From contig JABMCL010001849.1 in assembly GCA_018857735.1 (NCBI GenBank), positions 93,501 through 157,500 on the forward strand: a DNA stretch of 64,000 nt. Direction: 5' to 3'. The translations under genes were made by a program, and so were the position numbers. Shown here piece by piece: positions 1-12,800 of this stretch. This DNA is from Alviniconcha marisindica. Lineage: Eukaryota > Mollusca > Gastropoda > Provannidae. Position 1 is the stretch's first letter. Each line of letters begins with the position of its first letter. The notes under the pieces are model-generated. The model was not told the DNA's origin. It was given only the letters and a program-made list of their open reading frames with translations, and searched no databases.

Positions 1-1450
1 AGAAAGGCAAAGACAGGAACTTGTAATGGTGAGTTAAACAAGGAAGGCAAGACAGGAACTTGTAATGGTGAGTTAAACAAAGGAGACAGGAACTTGTAAG
101 GTGAGTTAAGACAAAGAGAGACAGGAACTTGCAGATGGTGAGTTAAGACAAAGAGAGACAGGAACTTGCAGGTGGTGAGTTAAGACAAGGAAAGATAGGA
201 ACTTGCAGATGGTGAGTTAAGACAAAGACAGGAACTTGTACATGGTGAGTTAAGACAAGGAAAGGCAGAGACAGGAACTTGTAGATGGTGAGTTAACACA
301 AGGAAAGGCAGAGACAGGAACTTGTACATGGTGAGTTAAGACAAGGAAAGGCAGAGACAGGAACTTGTACATGGTGAGTTAAACAAGGAAAGGCAGAGAC
401 AGGAACTTGTACATGGTGAGTTAACACAAGGAAAGGCAGAGACAGGAACTTGTACATGGTGAGTTAAGACAAGGAAAGGCAAGACAGGAACTTGTACATG
501 GTGAGTTAACACAAGGAAAGGCAAGAGACAGGAACTTGTACATGGTGAGTTAACACAAGGAAAGGCAGAGACAGGAACTTGTACATGGTGAGTTAACACA
601 AGGAAAGGCAGAGACAGGAACTTGTAATGGTGAGTTAACACAAGGAAAGGAGAGACAGGAACTTGTACATGGTGAGTTAAGACAAGGAAAGGAAGACAGA
701 ACTTGTACAGGTGAGTTAAGACAAGGAAAGGAAGACAGGAACTTGTACATGGTGAGTTAAGACAAGGAAAGGCAAGACGGTTGTACAGGTATTAAAAGGG
801 CAAAGACAGGAACTTGTACATGGTGAGTTAACACAAGGAAAGGCAGAAGACAGGAACTTGTACATGGTGAGTTAACACAAGGAAAGGCAGAGAAGGACTG
901 TAGATGGTGAGTTAAGACCCAAGGAAAGGCAGAGACAGGAACTTGTACATGGTGAGTTAAGACAAGGAAAGGCAGAGACAGGAACTTGTACATGGTGAGT
1001 TAACACAAGGAAAGGCAGAGACAGGAACTTGTACATGGTGAGTTAACACAAGGAAAGGCAGAGACAGGAACTTGTACATGGTGAGTTAAGACAAGGAAAG
1101 GCAAGAGAGGAACTTGTACATGGTGAGTTAAGACAAGGAAAGGAAAGACAGGAACTTGTACATGGTGAGTTAAGACAAGGAAAGGCAAAGACAGGAACTT
1201 GTACATGGTGAGTTAAGACAAGGAAAGGCAGAGACAGGAACTTGTACATGGTGAGTTAACACAAGGAAAGACAAAGACCTGAACTTGTAGATGGTGAGTT
1301 AAGACAAGGAAAGGCAAAGACAGGAATTTGTACATGGTGAGTTAACACAAGGAAAGGCAGGAACATGCAGATGGTGAGTTAAGACCAGGAAAGGCAGGAA
1401 CTTGCAGATGGTGAGTTAAGACAAGGAAAGGCAGACAAGAACTTGCAGAT
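1..1450. repeat. 42-43 bp minisatellite derived from MINDY4 exon 15 donor
   Basis: About 33 copies; core GAACTTGTACATGGTGAGTT. It fills the last MINDY4 intron up to the window edge. The non-array sequence at the exon 15 end (1648-1667) reads GGAACTTACAGATGGTGAGT, so unit and junction share the exon end, donor and following intron bases. Earlier copies (120-200, 1360-1440) have GCAGATGGTGAGTT, closer to the exon. Confidence 0.95.
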
Positions 1451-1653
1451 GGCAATAACCTTCCCCTGCTATCTTCAACCTACATCAAAGACTGACAAAC
1501 AGGAAACCATCAATAGTGAGTTTAACTCTCTCTGCTATCCTCAGCCTATATCAAAGAGAAGAGAGAAAAAAACACAGATGGAACCAACAAATGACAAGTT
1601 TAATCTGTCCCCTCAACCCACATCAACAATGACGAAGGGCAGAAGGAACTTAC
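1450..1653. repeat. Degenerate copies of the exon 15 junction repeat
   Basis: About four diverged units (AACTTGCAGATGG, ATAGTGAGTTTAACTCTC, ACAAATGACAAGTTTAATCT) bridge the tidy array and the real junction. Confidence 0.6.
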
Positions 1654-1834
1654 AGATGGTGAGTTTGATCTCTTCCTGCTGCCTCGCCAGACCATCGTAG
1701 TAAAACAGGTCGAATCTTCGCTCCGCCTTCCAGTCGGACACCAGATCCAGTCGCGTGGAGAAGAGGACGCTGAAATGGCTCTCACTGCACACCACCCAGA
1801 TGGGGTACTTGGGGGTCTTCAGGTAGGTTCCCAC
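1654..1834 (-). CDS. MINDY4: MINDY4 exon 15 (catalytic His)
   Basis: 60 codons plus 1 nt: [25 protein letters not shown]..., [22 protein letters not shown]. The SHFSVLF His is the expected catalytic base. Donor ATCT|GTAAGT. The junction has spawned the large array at 1-1655; the terminal exon is not in the window. Confidence 0.95.
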
Positions 1835-3715
1835 CTGGCGGGGAGCACACAAAGTCTACAGTCATTTCAAGGAAGAGGAAAAAGTCATCTGCCTTCAAAA
1901 AAATCCTTTCTGAAAAACAGTCATTCATGCGGCTTAAAACTCAACAAACATCCATAGTGGTCCATGTAAAACAATGAATACAAAATGCAATGAAAAACTG
2001 GCCACTTCTTCATGAGGGACCAACTCTTTCTCAAAGACCACTGTGAGGAAATAATACTCTGCCTGTTTTGATGTAACTGGCACACACATGTGAGACCGTC
2101 CCCTTGTAACACCATCCTTTACGGACTCCTCAGGTGCCTTTCAACAGCAGTTATACAAAGCATGTGAGACCGTCCCCTTGTAACACCATCTTTTACAGAC
2201 TCCTCAGGTGCCTTTCAACAGCAGTTATACAAAGCATGTGCAGTGCAGTCAACGGGGCGGGGGCAAGAAAACCAATGCAAAGGGAAGAAATACACAAACA
2301 CACAAAAAATGAGGTGGGGGGATGGGGGGGGAGGGGGTGAAGAAAATGAAAGGAAAGAGAAGGACCAAAGCACAAACCAGACTGGGAAGGGGGAGGGGGG
2401 TGCAAAAGCAAAGGGAACAAAGAAAACGACATGGGAAGTAAGACCCAGACAAAACAAAGTGAAACAAAACACAAAACCTATGATGCCCTCCACACCTGGC
2501 ATGACCCGTAGTGCTCAAAGAGCGACAACAGTCCGATGTCAGAGCGAGCAGAAATTCCCCTTAGCACCATGCAGTCGCCAGTCCCGGAGTCCAGCTCCAT
2601 GATGTCGTTGAACACATTGGATACAGCCTCACCCGTCAACAGCAGGTTCACCAGCTCCTGCACACAGGCAACACTCATCGCTGTCAAACACAGTCACACA
2701 GGCAACACTCATCGCTGTCAAACACAGTCACACAGGCAACACTCATTGCATCAAACACAGTCACACAGGCAACACTCATCGCTGTCACAGTCACACAGGC
2801 AACACTCACTGCTGTCACAGTCACACAGGCAACACTCATCGCTGTCAAACACAGTCACACAGGCAACACTCATCACATCAAACACAGTCACACAGGCAAC
2901 ACTCATCGCTGTCAAACACAGTCACACAGGCAACACTCATCACTGTCAAACAGTGACACAGGCAACACTCATCACTGTCAAACACAGTCACACAGGCAAC
3001 ACTCATTGCATCAGTCACACAGGCAACACTCATCGCTGTCACAGTCACACAGGCAACACTCATTGCATCAAACACAGTCACACAGGCAACACTCACTGCT
3101 GTCAAACAGTCATAATGAAATTGCCCCACATTACAGAACTCATCAGTTAATGATCACAAAGATGAAAAAAGAAGACAGCAGCACATTTATTTTAGTGCAT
3201 CAAAAGGAATATCTGCATATCCCTTGATAGACAAAGCATCTTCAATACGCTAAACTAGAAGAAAAAAGGTTTCATGGCATGCGCACCTAAGGCAAGTAGC
3301 CACAGGTGCATGTATACTATAAGAAGGGAAGCAGAGGGTTTAAGTATGTACCTGTCTGGGGGCATGCATACTTAGGGCAAGTAGCTGAGAGTACATGCAT
3401 ACTATGAAAGGAAGTGAAGAGGGCATATGTACCTGAGTGCAGTAGCCATGAGCACCCATCAGCTTGCCTCCAACTTCATCCATGTCTTTCTTCACTCTGT
3501 AGCCACACACACACAGACACGTCACAGACAGCAGTTTATCTTAGTTACATTAAGCACTCAAGCTGCAAGTAACGTGTCATAGTAATTACAGTGAACGCTT
3601 CATTATTACCATCACCATCATCATCTTACACACACACACACACACACACACACCACACACACACACACACACACACCACACAGAAACACATATGCATACT
3701 AATATACATGCAGAT

Positions 3716-3788
<73 letters not shown>

Positions 3789-3823
3789 CAGAAACACATA
3801 TGCATACCCATACATGTGCATAT

Positions 3824-3873
<50 letters not shown>

Positions 3874-6800
3874 CCATGGTACACATTATGTGCACACCAT
3901 ACAGTTCCACATGAACAAAGAAATCAACTAAAAGCCAGAATATGAGGAAGGAGATAGGAGAGAGAGGGAGAGAGAAAGGGAGCCCAGTGGCGCACGCTAC
4001 CTGTCGATGCCCCGTGACAAAATGGCAGAACACATGCACAGCACCACACCGGGACTGCCATCCATCTCAAACTGAAACCGCAAACAAGCAACGTGCAGCC
4101 ACACTGAACAAACACAGTCCACTGCCAGTTCCTAGCTCACGGGAACACACACTTCCCCCAAGATTAGGGTCATATCTGTCTCAGCGCTGTCAGCAAAAAC
4201 ACAAACTTCCCCCAAGATTAGGGTCATATCTGTCTCAGCGCTGTCAGCAAAAACACACACTTCCCCCAAGATTAGGGTCATGTCTGTCTCAGCACTGTCA
4301 GCAAAAACACAAACTTCCCCCAAGATTAGGGTCATATCTGTCTCAGCACTGTCAGCAAAAACACAAACTTCCCCCAAGATTAGGGTCATATCTGTCTCAG
4401 CACTGTCAGCAAAAACACAAACTTCCCCCAAGATTAGGGTCATGTCTGTCTCAGCACTGTCAGCAAAAACACAAACTTCCCCCAAGATTAGGGTCATATC
4501 TGTCTCAGCACTGTCAGCAAAAACACAAACTTCCCCCAAGATTAGGGTCATATCTGTCTCAGCACTGTCAGCAAAAACACAAACTTCCCCCAAGATTAGG
4601 GTCATATCTGTCTCAGCACTGTCAGCAAAAACACAAACTTCCCCCAAGATTAGGGTCATATCTGTCTCAGCACTGTCAGCAAAAACACAAACTTCCCCCA
4701 AGATTAGGGTCATGTCTGTCTCAGCACTGTCAGCAAAAACACAAACTTCCCCCAAGATTAGGGTCATATCTGTCTCAGCACCCTGTCAGCAAAACACAAA
4801 CTTCCCCCAAGATTAGGGTCATGTCTGTCTCAGCACTGTCAGCAAAAACACAAACTTCCCCCAAGATTAGGGTCATGTCTGTCTCAGCACTGTCAGCAAA
4901 AACACAAACTTCCCCCAAGATTAAGATAATATTTTTCTCAGCATTGTTAACATGCACTTTCCCCAAGATTTGTCTTAGCATTCTTAGCATAAGCTTTCCC
5001 CAAGATTTGTCTTAGCATTCTTAGCATAAGCTTTCCCCAAGATTTGGGTCATTTTATGGCAGCAGTGTTCACATATTACATGTCCATCCACACTGCTAAG
5101 ACACAGATGTGACTTTTATTCTTTTGGTCCATCCCCACTGTTGAAGGATGTGGGCTTAAATCTCCTGCATGCTCCTCTGTATGACACTGACTTTCAGGCT
5201 GGCTTGGTTGGGGAGGGGAGGGGGGTCTCTGGCTACCACGCTTTCTCTTAGGGAATCAACCATTCATCTTTACTTTCAAAATCTCACATTTCAAATGCAT
5301 ATGATTACAGATGGACAGCAGCATTTCTGCACTGGGCTGCAATTTGCAAGGCAGTCTGCACAAAAAGTAGCTGCCGTTGTGTACAATGTGTAATGTTTTA
5401 AAAATAGCATCATGACAGGTTTGTTGTGGATACAAATGTATTTAGCTGATATTTTGCTATAAATGGCCAGAACAATTCTGAAGCATCTTCACTGGACATC
5501 TGGACAAAGAAGCATCAGTGCAGGTGGCAGGCAAGCAATTAATTATTTTTTTTACGAGTCATGGTGAGTGGGGGAATGGCATGGATAAAGTATTCTGTGT
5601 GTATCTTGTTGCGCTGTCCTATGTGCAAATTGAATTTTCCAAAAGACAGAAATAAACAAAACACCAACAAAAACTCAGAAATAAACAAATGAGAGAGGGA
5701 GGAGACCACAAAGATCAGCTGGCTGCTGGACTGAGCTCACCTGTTTGACAGAGTCCTTCATGAAGTCGCTGAGGTCAGAGAAGTTGGTGAAGGTGTACAG
5801 AACCAGCTGCAAACCAAGCAACCACAAAGGGCATAATGTATTTGCTGACTTCTGTAACTGAAGCAGTGGCACAGCCAAAATCACATAAATTGACATTCTG
5901 ATGGAAAGAGTATGTCTGCTACTCAAAACTAAAAGCCAGTTAAACTATAAAAGACAAAAGCACTGAAACTGCAAAGCCTGTATTTATCTCACTTTCTTGC
6001 ATTGTCATGACCTTCACATAAGGTCAAGGTCACCCAAAACTGGTATCCTTGTGTAAATGGCAAATACTGTGATGAAAAAACTTGTGACATGCGTGCCACC
6101 ATGACAGTGGCTGAACAAGAGGTACAGTTTTTGCCATGAATAAATGACAGTGGCTGAACAAGATGTACAGTTTTTGCCATGAATAAATGACAGTGGCTGA
6201 ACAAGATGTACAGTTTTTTCCATGAATAAACAGCCAGATAGCAAAGAAAAAGGAAGGCCAACTGCTCAGACTTACAATGATCATTCAAAAACAAACAAAC
6301 AACAAAAGACTTACTGTTTCTGTCACTTCATCCTGTCGAAATTTGCTGGAACCCATCACGTACGTCTGGTTGGAGGGTCTGGCAATCAAACAGACGTTTT
6401 CTTTCAATCAGTGAATTCAGGTTTACATAACAAACAAGAAAAGAAAGAAAGAAAAAAAAAAATGAAAAACACAGAAACAACCCAACTAATCACAAAGTAT
6501 GTAGTTGGTGTGAAGTGTTCAAAGACCTAAATGCATCAGTTCACAAAGAAATAGTACTTTCTAACAGCTTTGTAATTCATGCATCAAAATGGTACTATGC
6601 ACATGTACATGCACACACTCATAATGGTGCAATCACAAAATATTTGATGCAGATCTTTCTTAAAACTTAATTTTGATTTAAATCCTAGAATGTTGACAAC
6701 TGTATAGAACATGAGAAGAGATATCCAGAAAATACTGAGAAAACAAAAATTCTGTTTTGCACATTACATGTACTGAATTAAATCACACAGAAAGGTAAGC

Positions 6801-9800
6801 ATCTAACAACATCAATAATGCGAATGAATAAACATACACATCTGCAACAAGGCCAAAACAAGACAACTTAGATAACATTTCATATGTATTTGGGCAATTA
6901 TCAACAATATGAGTGAGCAGACACTCACAAGGCATCTCCATCCTCCCACAACCCCCTACCCATGAATACATTTGCACTGTTTCGCTTGTTCATCGTCACT
7001 AACTTAAACAACTTGGTGGTCAAAGCTCGCCCGTCCTCCACTTGTTGTACTTGTCCACACACAGAGTTTTGTCCTTTGATTTGGTCATATGTGCCCTTTC
7101 TTTTTTTGCAGTTTAAAACAGAGCAAAAAAAAGAACAAAAACCAACTACAACACACCAGAAGCACAGAACAAGACTCACAGCACTACAATGGCCCTGTGC
7201 TGCTCCCCAGCTTTCCAAAATATTCTGGCCAATGCCAAGGCCAGAAACTTGGTCCTCTCGTTCCGGCTGGGTTTTAGCCTGTGACACAGTAACAGCTGAG
7301 ATGCATGCTGAATGTTTCCAAACATGCATGCTTGTAACAAAACAAAAAACGTTTCTATTCATCAAGACAATTACATGGAGAGAGAAAGAAATATACACTG
7401 TTGTCCAAAACGTGGAGACTGCTTGCAGTGCCTGAATTGACTTGTGATGAATGTATTTTACCTGCAAAGATTACACTTTATCCTTGCATTAAATGCATTT
7501 TCCCATTTTATCCACAAAGATTGCATTCCACCTTTGGAGTGAATGCAGCTTATTCACTGACCTCACATTCCATCCTCGTGGTGGATGCACTTTATCCACA
7601 AAGACCACATTCCATCCTTGTGGTGAATGCACTTTATCCACAAAGACCACATTTCATTCTTGTGGTGAATGCACTTTATCCACAAAGACCACATTCCATC
7701 CTTGTGGTGAATGCACTTTATCCACAAAGACCACATTCCATCCTTGTGGTGGATGCACTTTATCCACAAAGACCACATTTCATTCTTGTGGTGAATGCAC
7801 TTTATCCACAAAGACCACATTCCATCCTTGTGCTGAATGCACTTTATCCACAAAAAACACATTCCATCCTTGTGGTGAATGCATTTTATCCACAAATGCC
7901 ACATTCCATCCTTGTGGTGAATGCACTTTATCCACAAAGACCACATGCCATTCTTGGGATGGATGCACTCTATCAACAAAGATCACATTCCACCTTTGTG
8001 GTGAATGCAAAGATCACATTCCATTCTTATGGTGAATGTACTCTATCCACAAAGATCATATTTCACTCTTGTGGTGGATGCACTTTATTAACAAAGATCA
8101 CATTCCACCTTTGTGGTGAATGCAAATATCACATTCCATCCTTACGGTGAATGCACTTTACCCGCAAACATCTTTTTGCATCCTTGTGGTGGATGCCTTT
8201 GATCAGATGGAGAAGAATGACCATTCAAGGGAAGGACCACTCACCTGCTGCCCTCAGGTAACCTGTTTTCTCCAAACAGCATCTCCTGTAGAATCACAGC
8301 CTGCACTGCCGCCAGCACTCCGCAGGGCCCTCCCTGTGAATGGAACCACAGACCATGAGGCATCAAAAACCAATCATCTGTCCATAATAATAATGGATAC
8401 TTAGAGCGCCGAACCTGCACAGGCCCTAAGTGCTTACACATTCTTTAAATGTACGTATTTTCAAGATTCAGCACATACAACACGAACACACACACTTTCT
8501 ATCTATTCATGGTAAAACTTTTTGTTTAAAAAAAGAAGCATACAGTTTACACCTTCACCAAGTGACGTTGTTCAGAATGCTGCGCCACAAGAAGACAGCG
8601 GGAACTGATGTTAATCAGCCAATACTACCGTCTGTGCTAAAACATCAACGCAATCCTCACCATGAGCTTCCCCAAAGAGAGACCGACTTAAATGACTCAA
8701 TGTTCAGTCGCACCAGTGACCACAAAAGCTCCAACACTCAACGTGCACTTCCCTGATTGCCTGTTAGTCAACAGCCTTTACCTTTCTCTGCACAACGCCA
8801 AACTGGAGATCTGGCAAATCACAGAACGAGAAACTCTGTAGCCGCCATTCATCACTGTAGTACTGCATGGAACTTCCAAAGACCAGAGTTTTCAGAGCCT
8901 GCAAACAGGTTCAGACGTAATTTACAGTCACACCAAAACAAGTGAAACACAGACATCATCTGACAAAACATGCTTTCTTTCCATATCAAATGGCATGAGT
9001 TTAAACTATACTTCCACTTCTTTCAGGTGTGCATGAATCACGCCAGGTTTTGTGTGGCATGTGCCACACAAAACATGCAACTGTGCCTTTAGTCACACTT
9101 CCACAAACTTGGTATGCTAAGCTGGTTCAATAGAATGCACAGGGAATACTGAAAAAGCCACCAGCTTTGAGTCTGTCAATGTGGATTTGTTTGCTGAAGG
9201 TCTGACTGCACGATTCAAAGTGGTTTGGCCGATGTCAGTCTGGTCTGTGCTTTCTGCTTGGCTGACCACTCATCTGCATTTAGCACCAGCAGACAACAGC
9301 TTGCTTTTGGTCAAACAATGTGATTAATGTAGGACAATGCAAACATCTTAGTTTTAACTTTAAACCAAACTATTAAACTTGAACTATAAAAGCAAACACA
9401 CATCTTCCATCACAGCAACGGAAAGTCAAACACAATGTAGTCAGCAGCTTCATCAGAATGACTGTGGGTGCTGATTAAGTTATGTTCAACTGTGTGTTAC
9501 AGAAAAATGCTGTTTGAGAAGTTATCAACATGACTGTGCTGAGATCTTCTAAACTACAAAAATGGAGTATATGTGACATGCTGATTATTGTTTGCCACAT
9601 TCTCTGCTTTATTTTAAGTTGTTACTTACCCAGTGACTGGTTCGTAACATTCTTATCAGATCATTGAATAGCTTACAGGCTGGTAAACCTTTCAGTTTCT
9701 TGATCTTTATTGTTTAGATTGAGTTACAAGTAATGGCATATGTCATAAAGTCTAAACTTTGTGTGCAGTACCAAATGTCATGTCTAAGCTTGCTTTAAGT

Positions 9801-12800
9801 GCAAAACTGATATAAAGAGCCATTGCATGAATCACAACATAAAACATTTATTAACAACTACAGGTGGACATCAGAATGGATGTTATTATGTAAATGGAGG
9901 CAAACAGAAGATTGTTTATTGTCCATGGATGCTAAAAGTCATACACAGAAATTTGCTTCTTGGATACACATAAGCTTTAAACTCTTAATTAAAACACACA
10001 CGGCACACACACACAACCGCATGCACACACACACTCACATGCATGCACACATGCATGCACACACACACACATACACTCACACACACGCACACACACACAC
10101 AAGATGCAAACTCACGATGGCGGTGTGAGTGTCAATGGGCTTGGAGTCCAGCTTCACTTGCTTTCTTTGCGATGCTTTGGAGGAGGGCTGGAGTTGGACG
10201 TCATTGAGCTCGTCATCAAAGTCATCCACATCCCCAATCTCAACGTCACCTATCTTCATACTGGTTGGCTTGACTGGGGGCCTGCAGATAATCATTGCGT
10301 AACCAATGAGTTCACCTGCTTTCATATGAATTTCCTTTTTAAGGATTAATAAAGTAATATTGTATTGTAAATACTGTGTTCACAGGGACACAGACAGAGT
10401 CCTTGTTTAAATCATTCAGTAAACACTAGGACTTTAACCTTTGTGAATTTGACACACAAAAGCATGGGACTCTGTCCTGATGCTATGTATCCTGATGCTA
10501 TGTATTCAGTCTTACAATGTTTGCACACAAAGAAAGTCTCTAATAAGATATTGTAAAAAGTCTTACCCATACACAATAGCCACATATACAGGTGCAGACA
10601 CTATTCTTCGCAGTACAGTGCTGAGATTTGCAGGCAGATACATGCATGTGAAAACTGTATAAACTGTTATAACAATCACAGACCAGCTTCAGTTTAGGTA
10701 TACATGCGTGCATGTTCAGGTAAACAATGCATCTCACTCACGCTGCTGCTTTTGTGGATGCTGTCCGAGGGGCAGGCTTGTCACGGGCAATGCTGGAAGT
10801 ATCCACACTGTACCCACCGTCGGCAGCTGTCTCTGTCTGTTCACTCAGCCTACGACTCAGCTGGCTAGCTTTCTGTTCCCCGGCAGTGAGCAGCTCTTGG
10901 AAAGAAGATGACTTCCCTCGGGCGGGCCCTTCTGATTTGCCCCGAGCTGGCTTGGAGGAAGGGACATCACTCTGTGGCAGACCAAGATCACTCCAGAAGC
11001 TTCCAGACCCTGAAGACTGGCTGAAGCCATCGTTGCTGCCTTGACTGTGACTGTCCGCTGTGGTGTCGTTGTCTGGCTGCGTGTAGTAAGTCTGCTGGTA
11101 CAGACCTTGCTTTGCAGCCGTATTGGTTGTCTTGGATTTGGGGAGACGGCGTCTGCCTGATGAATCCTGCAAACAAAATGATGCTGAGAGATTTCTTTTT
11201 TCTTTTTGAATAAGGCACAAATCACTCAATCTACCACACAAGCTTAATCATCAAGATTTTGCTGCAAGAAATTCCCAGAAAAAATAAATAAATGAAAAGG
11301 AAATAAATAAATGCAAAGAGAATGGAGATGTTTGTATGGCCTGGGTCTCAACAACATAATTTTGTCTGTAGATACAAATTCACTTGCTCTGCTCAGTGAA
11401 TTTATGTCCAAGACTCAACAAAGAAATCAAATGAAATGGACAATATCTGTGCAGAAAGGATGAGTTCTACTTTTTACCCCTTAAGCTAACATGAAAAATG
11501 AGTGGATGACACACCCGAGCGGATGAAGGGACTGACATTTTAACTGAAATCTTTAATTTTTCATACACATGATGAATGTGACAGTGGCCAAATGGAGAAG
11601 AAGAAAAAAAGGATGCATGAACACAGGAGGGGAATGGATCGAGGTGCACACAGCAGGTGTGTAAAACAAAACTACAAAACCCTGAGGGAAAAAGGGGCAA
11701 GTTATCAACAACATCAAAAAGCATGTTTATGTTTAAAAAACAAACACAACTTACATCCATGGTGCTGACAACTGCTCCGGGTTTTGATTTTGAGGACAGA
11801 GGGCGGTTCATCTTTGTTCGAGAAAATCCATCCTCTGATGCTTCTCTGGTCATCAAGCTTGATTTCCCTTCTCCAAGCAGTGTCTCACTTTCAAGTTCAT
11901 CATCAATGACAATGTCCTGGTCGGTCCGGCCTGAAAAAAGACACCAGAGTAAATATATATATATGTCTAAAAGAGAACTCTGTAAGAACCAAAATAAACA
12001 GGCACAGGATCTAGTTTATAATATATATATACATAAAAAAACAGAGATGAAAAATTTAGTGTGAGATCAGATGATGTGCTTTCTTACCAAGCCAGCCTTT
12101 TTGGGGATGGCTGCGGTGGGGGAGGGGGGGGGGGGGGGGGAGAAGGGCTAGAGGCAATGCACATGTACATATGTGTGTCTGGATTAATAAGTCTTAATGC
12201 ACCTAGCAAACAGAGATAAGAACAGAGAGACAAAAACAAACAGAGACAGGAAACAACAGAGAAAGAACGAGACAGTGATAGAGAGACAAAAACACAGAAG
12301 CAGAAAGACTGTGACAAAGACAGGCAGACACAGAAAGAGAGGGGCTGGGGGCTGGGGGAAGGGGCAGGAACAGAAAGTGAGACAGAGAGAGGCAGACGGA
12401 AGAAGAGAGTAAGTAAGTAACTCGATGCTTTACGCCCAGTCAACCAGTACAGGTGTATCAGGGCAAAGGTGAAAGAGATAGGAAGCACAATGTGCACTAC
12501 GCAGTCACCTCTCCTGGATGTCAGTGCTGCTGTTGCTGGCCTTGTGAGTGAGGTCAGATATTTATCCCCGTTGCTGGCTGGCTGGTCTGATTTTACTGTG
12601 TTCCTGCTGCCAGTCGACAGCTCTGAACCAAAGGAGTCAATGCTTCTTCCTTTTTCTGTCCGCCCTGCAGGTTCTCTTTCGATGAAGAATTTTGTCATTA
12701 GCTCCAGCATGGCACGCAGAGGTGATTCCTGCTCCTGGTGATTCAGATTGGAAACAGCTAGTTAGCAGATGAGACAGACATCATGTGCAAAACACAATAC

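Noticed and set aside
1..3105. CRISPR-like regular repeats
   Set aside because: Units are contiguous with no unique spacers and the DNA is animal nuclear sequence. These are minisatellites.
3942..5015. 357-residue open frame over the 54-bp repeat
   Set aside because: The unit length is a multiple of three, so frames stay open on both strands. It lies in a MINDY4 intron and has no domain or splice support.
7401..8150. 249-residue repetitive open frame
   Set aside because: Periodicity artefact of the 42-bp array in MINDY4 intron 8.
10738..11241. Independent 167-residue minus-strand gene
   Set aside because: It is MINDY4 exon 5 read into its flanking introns.
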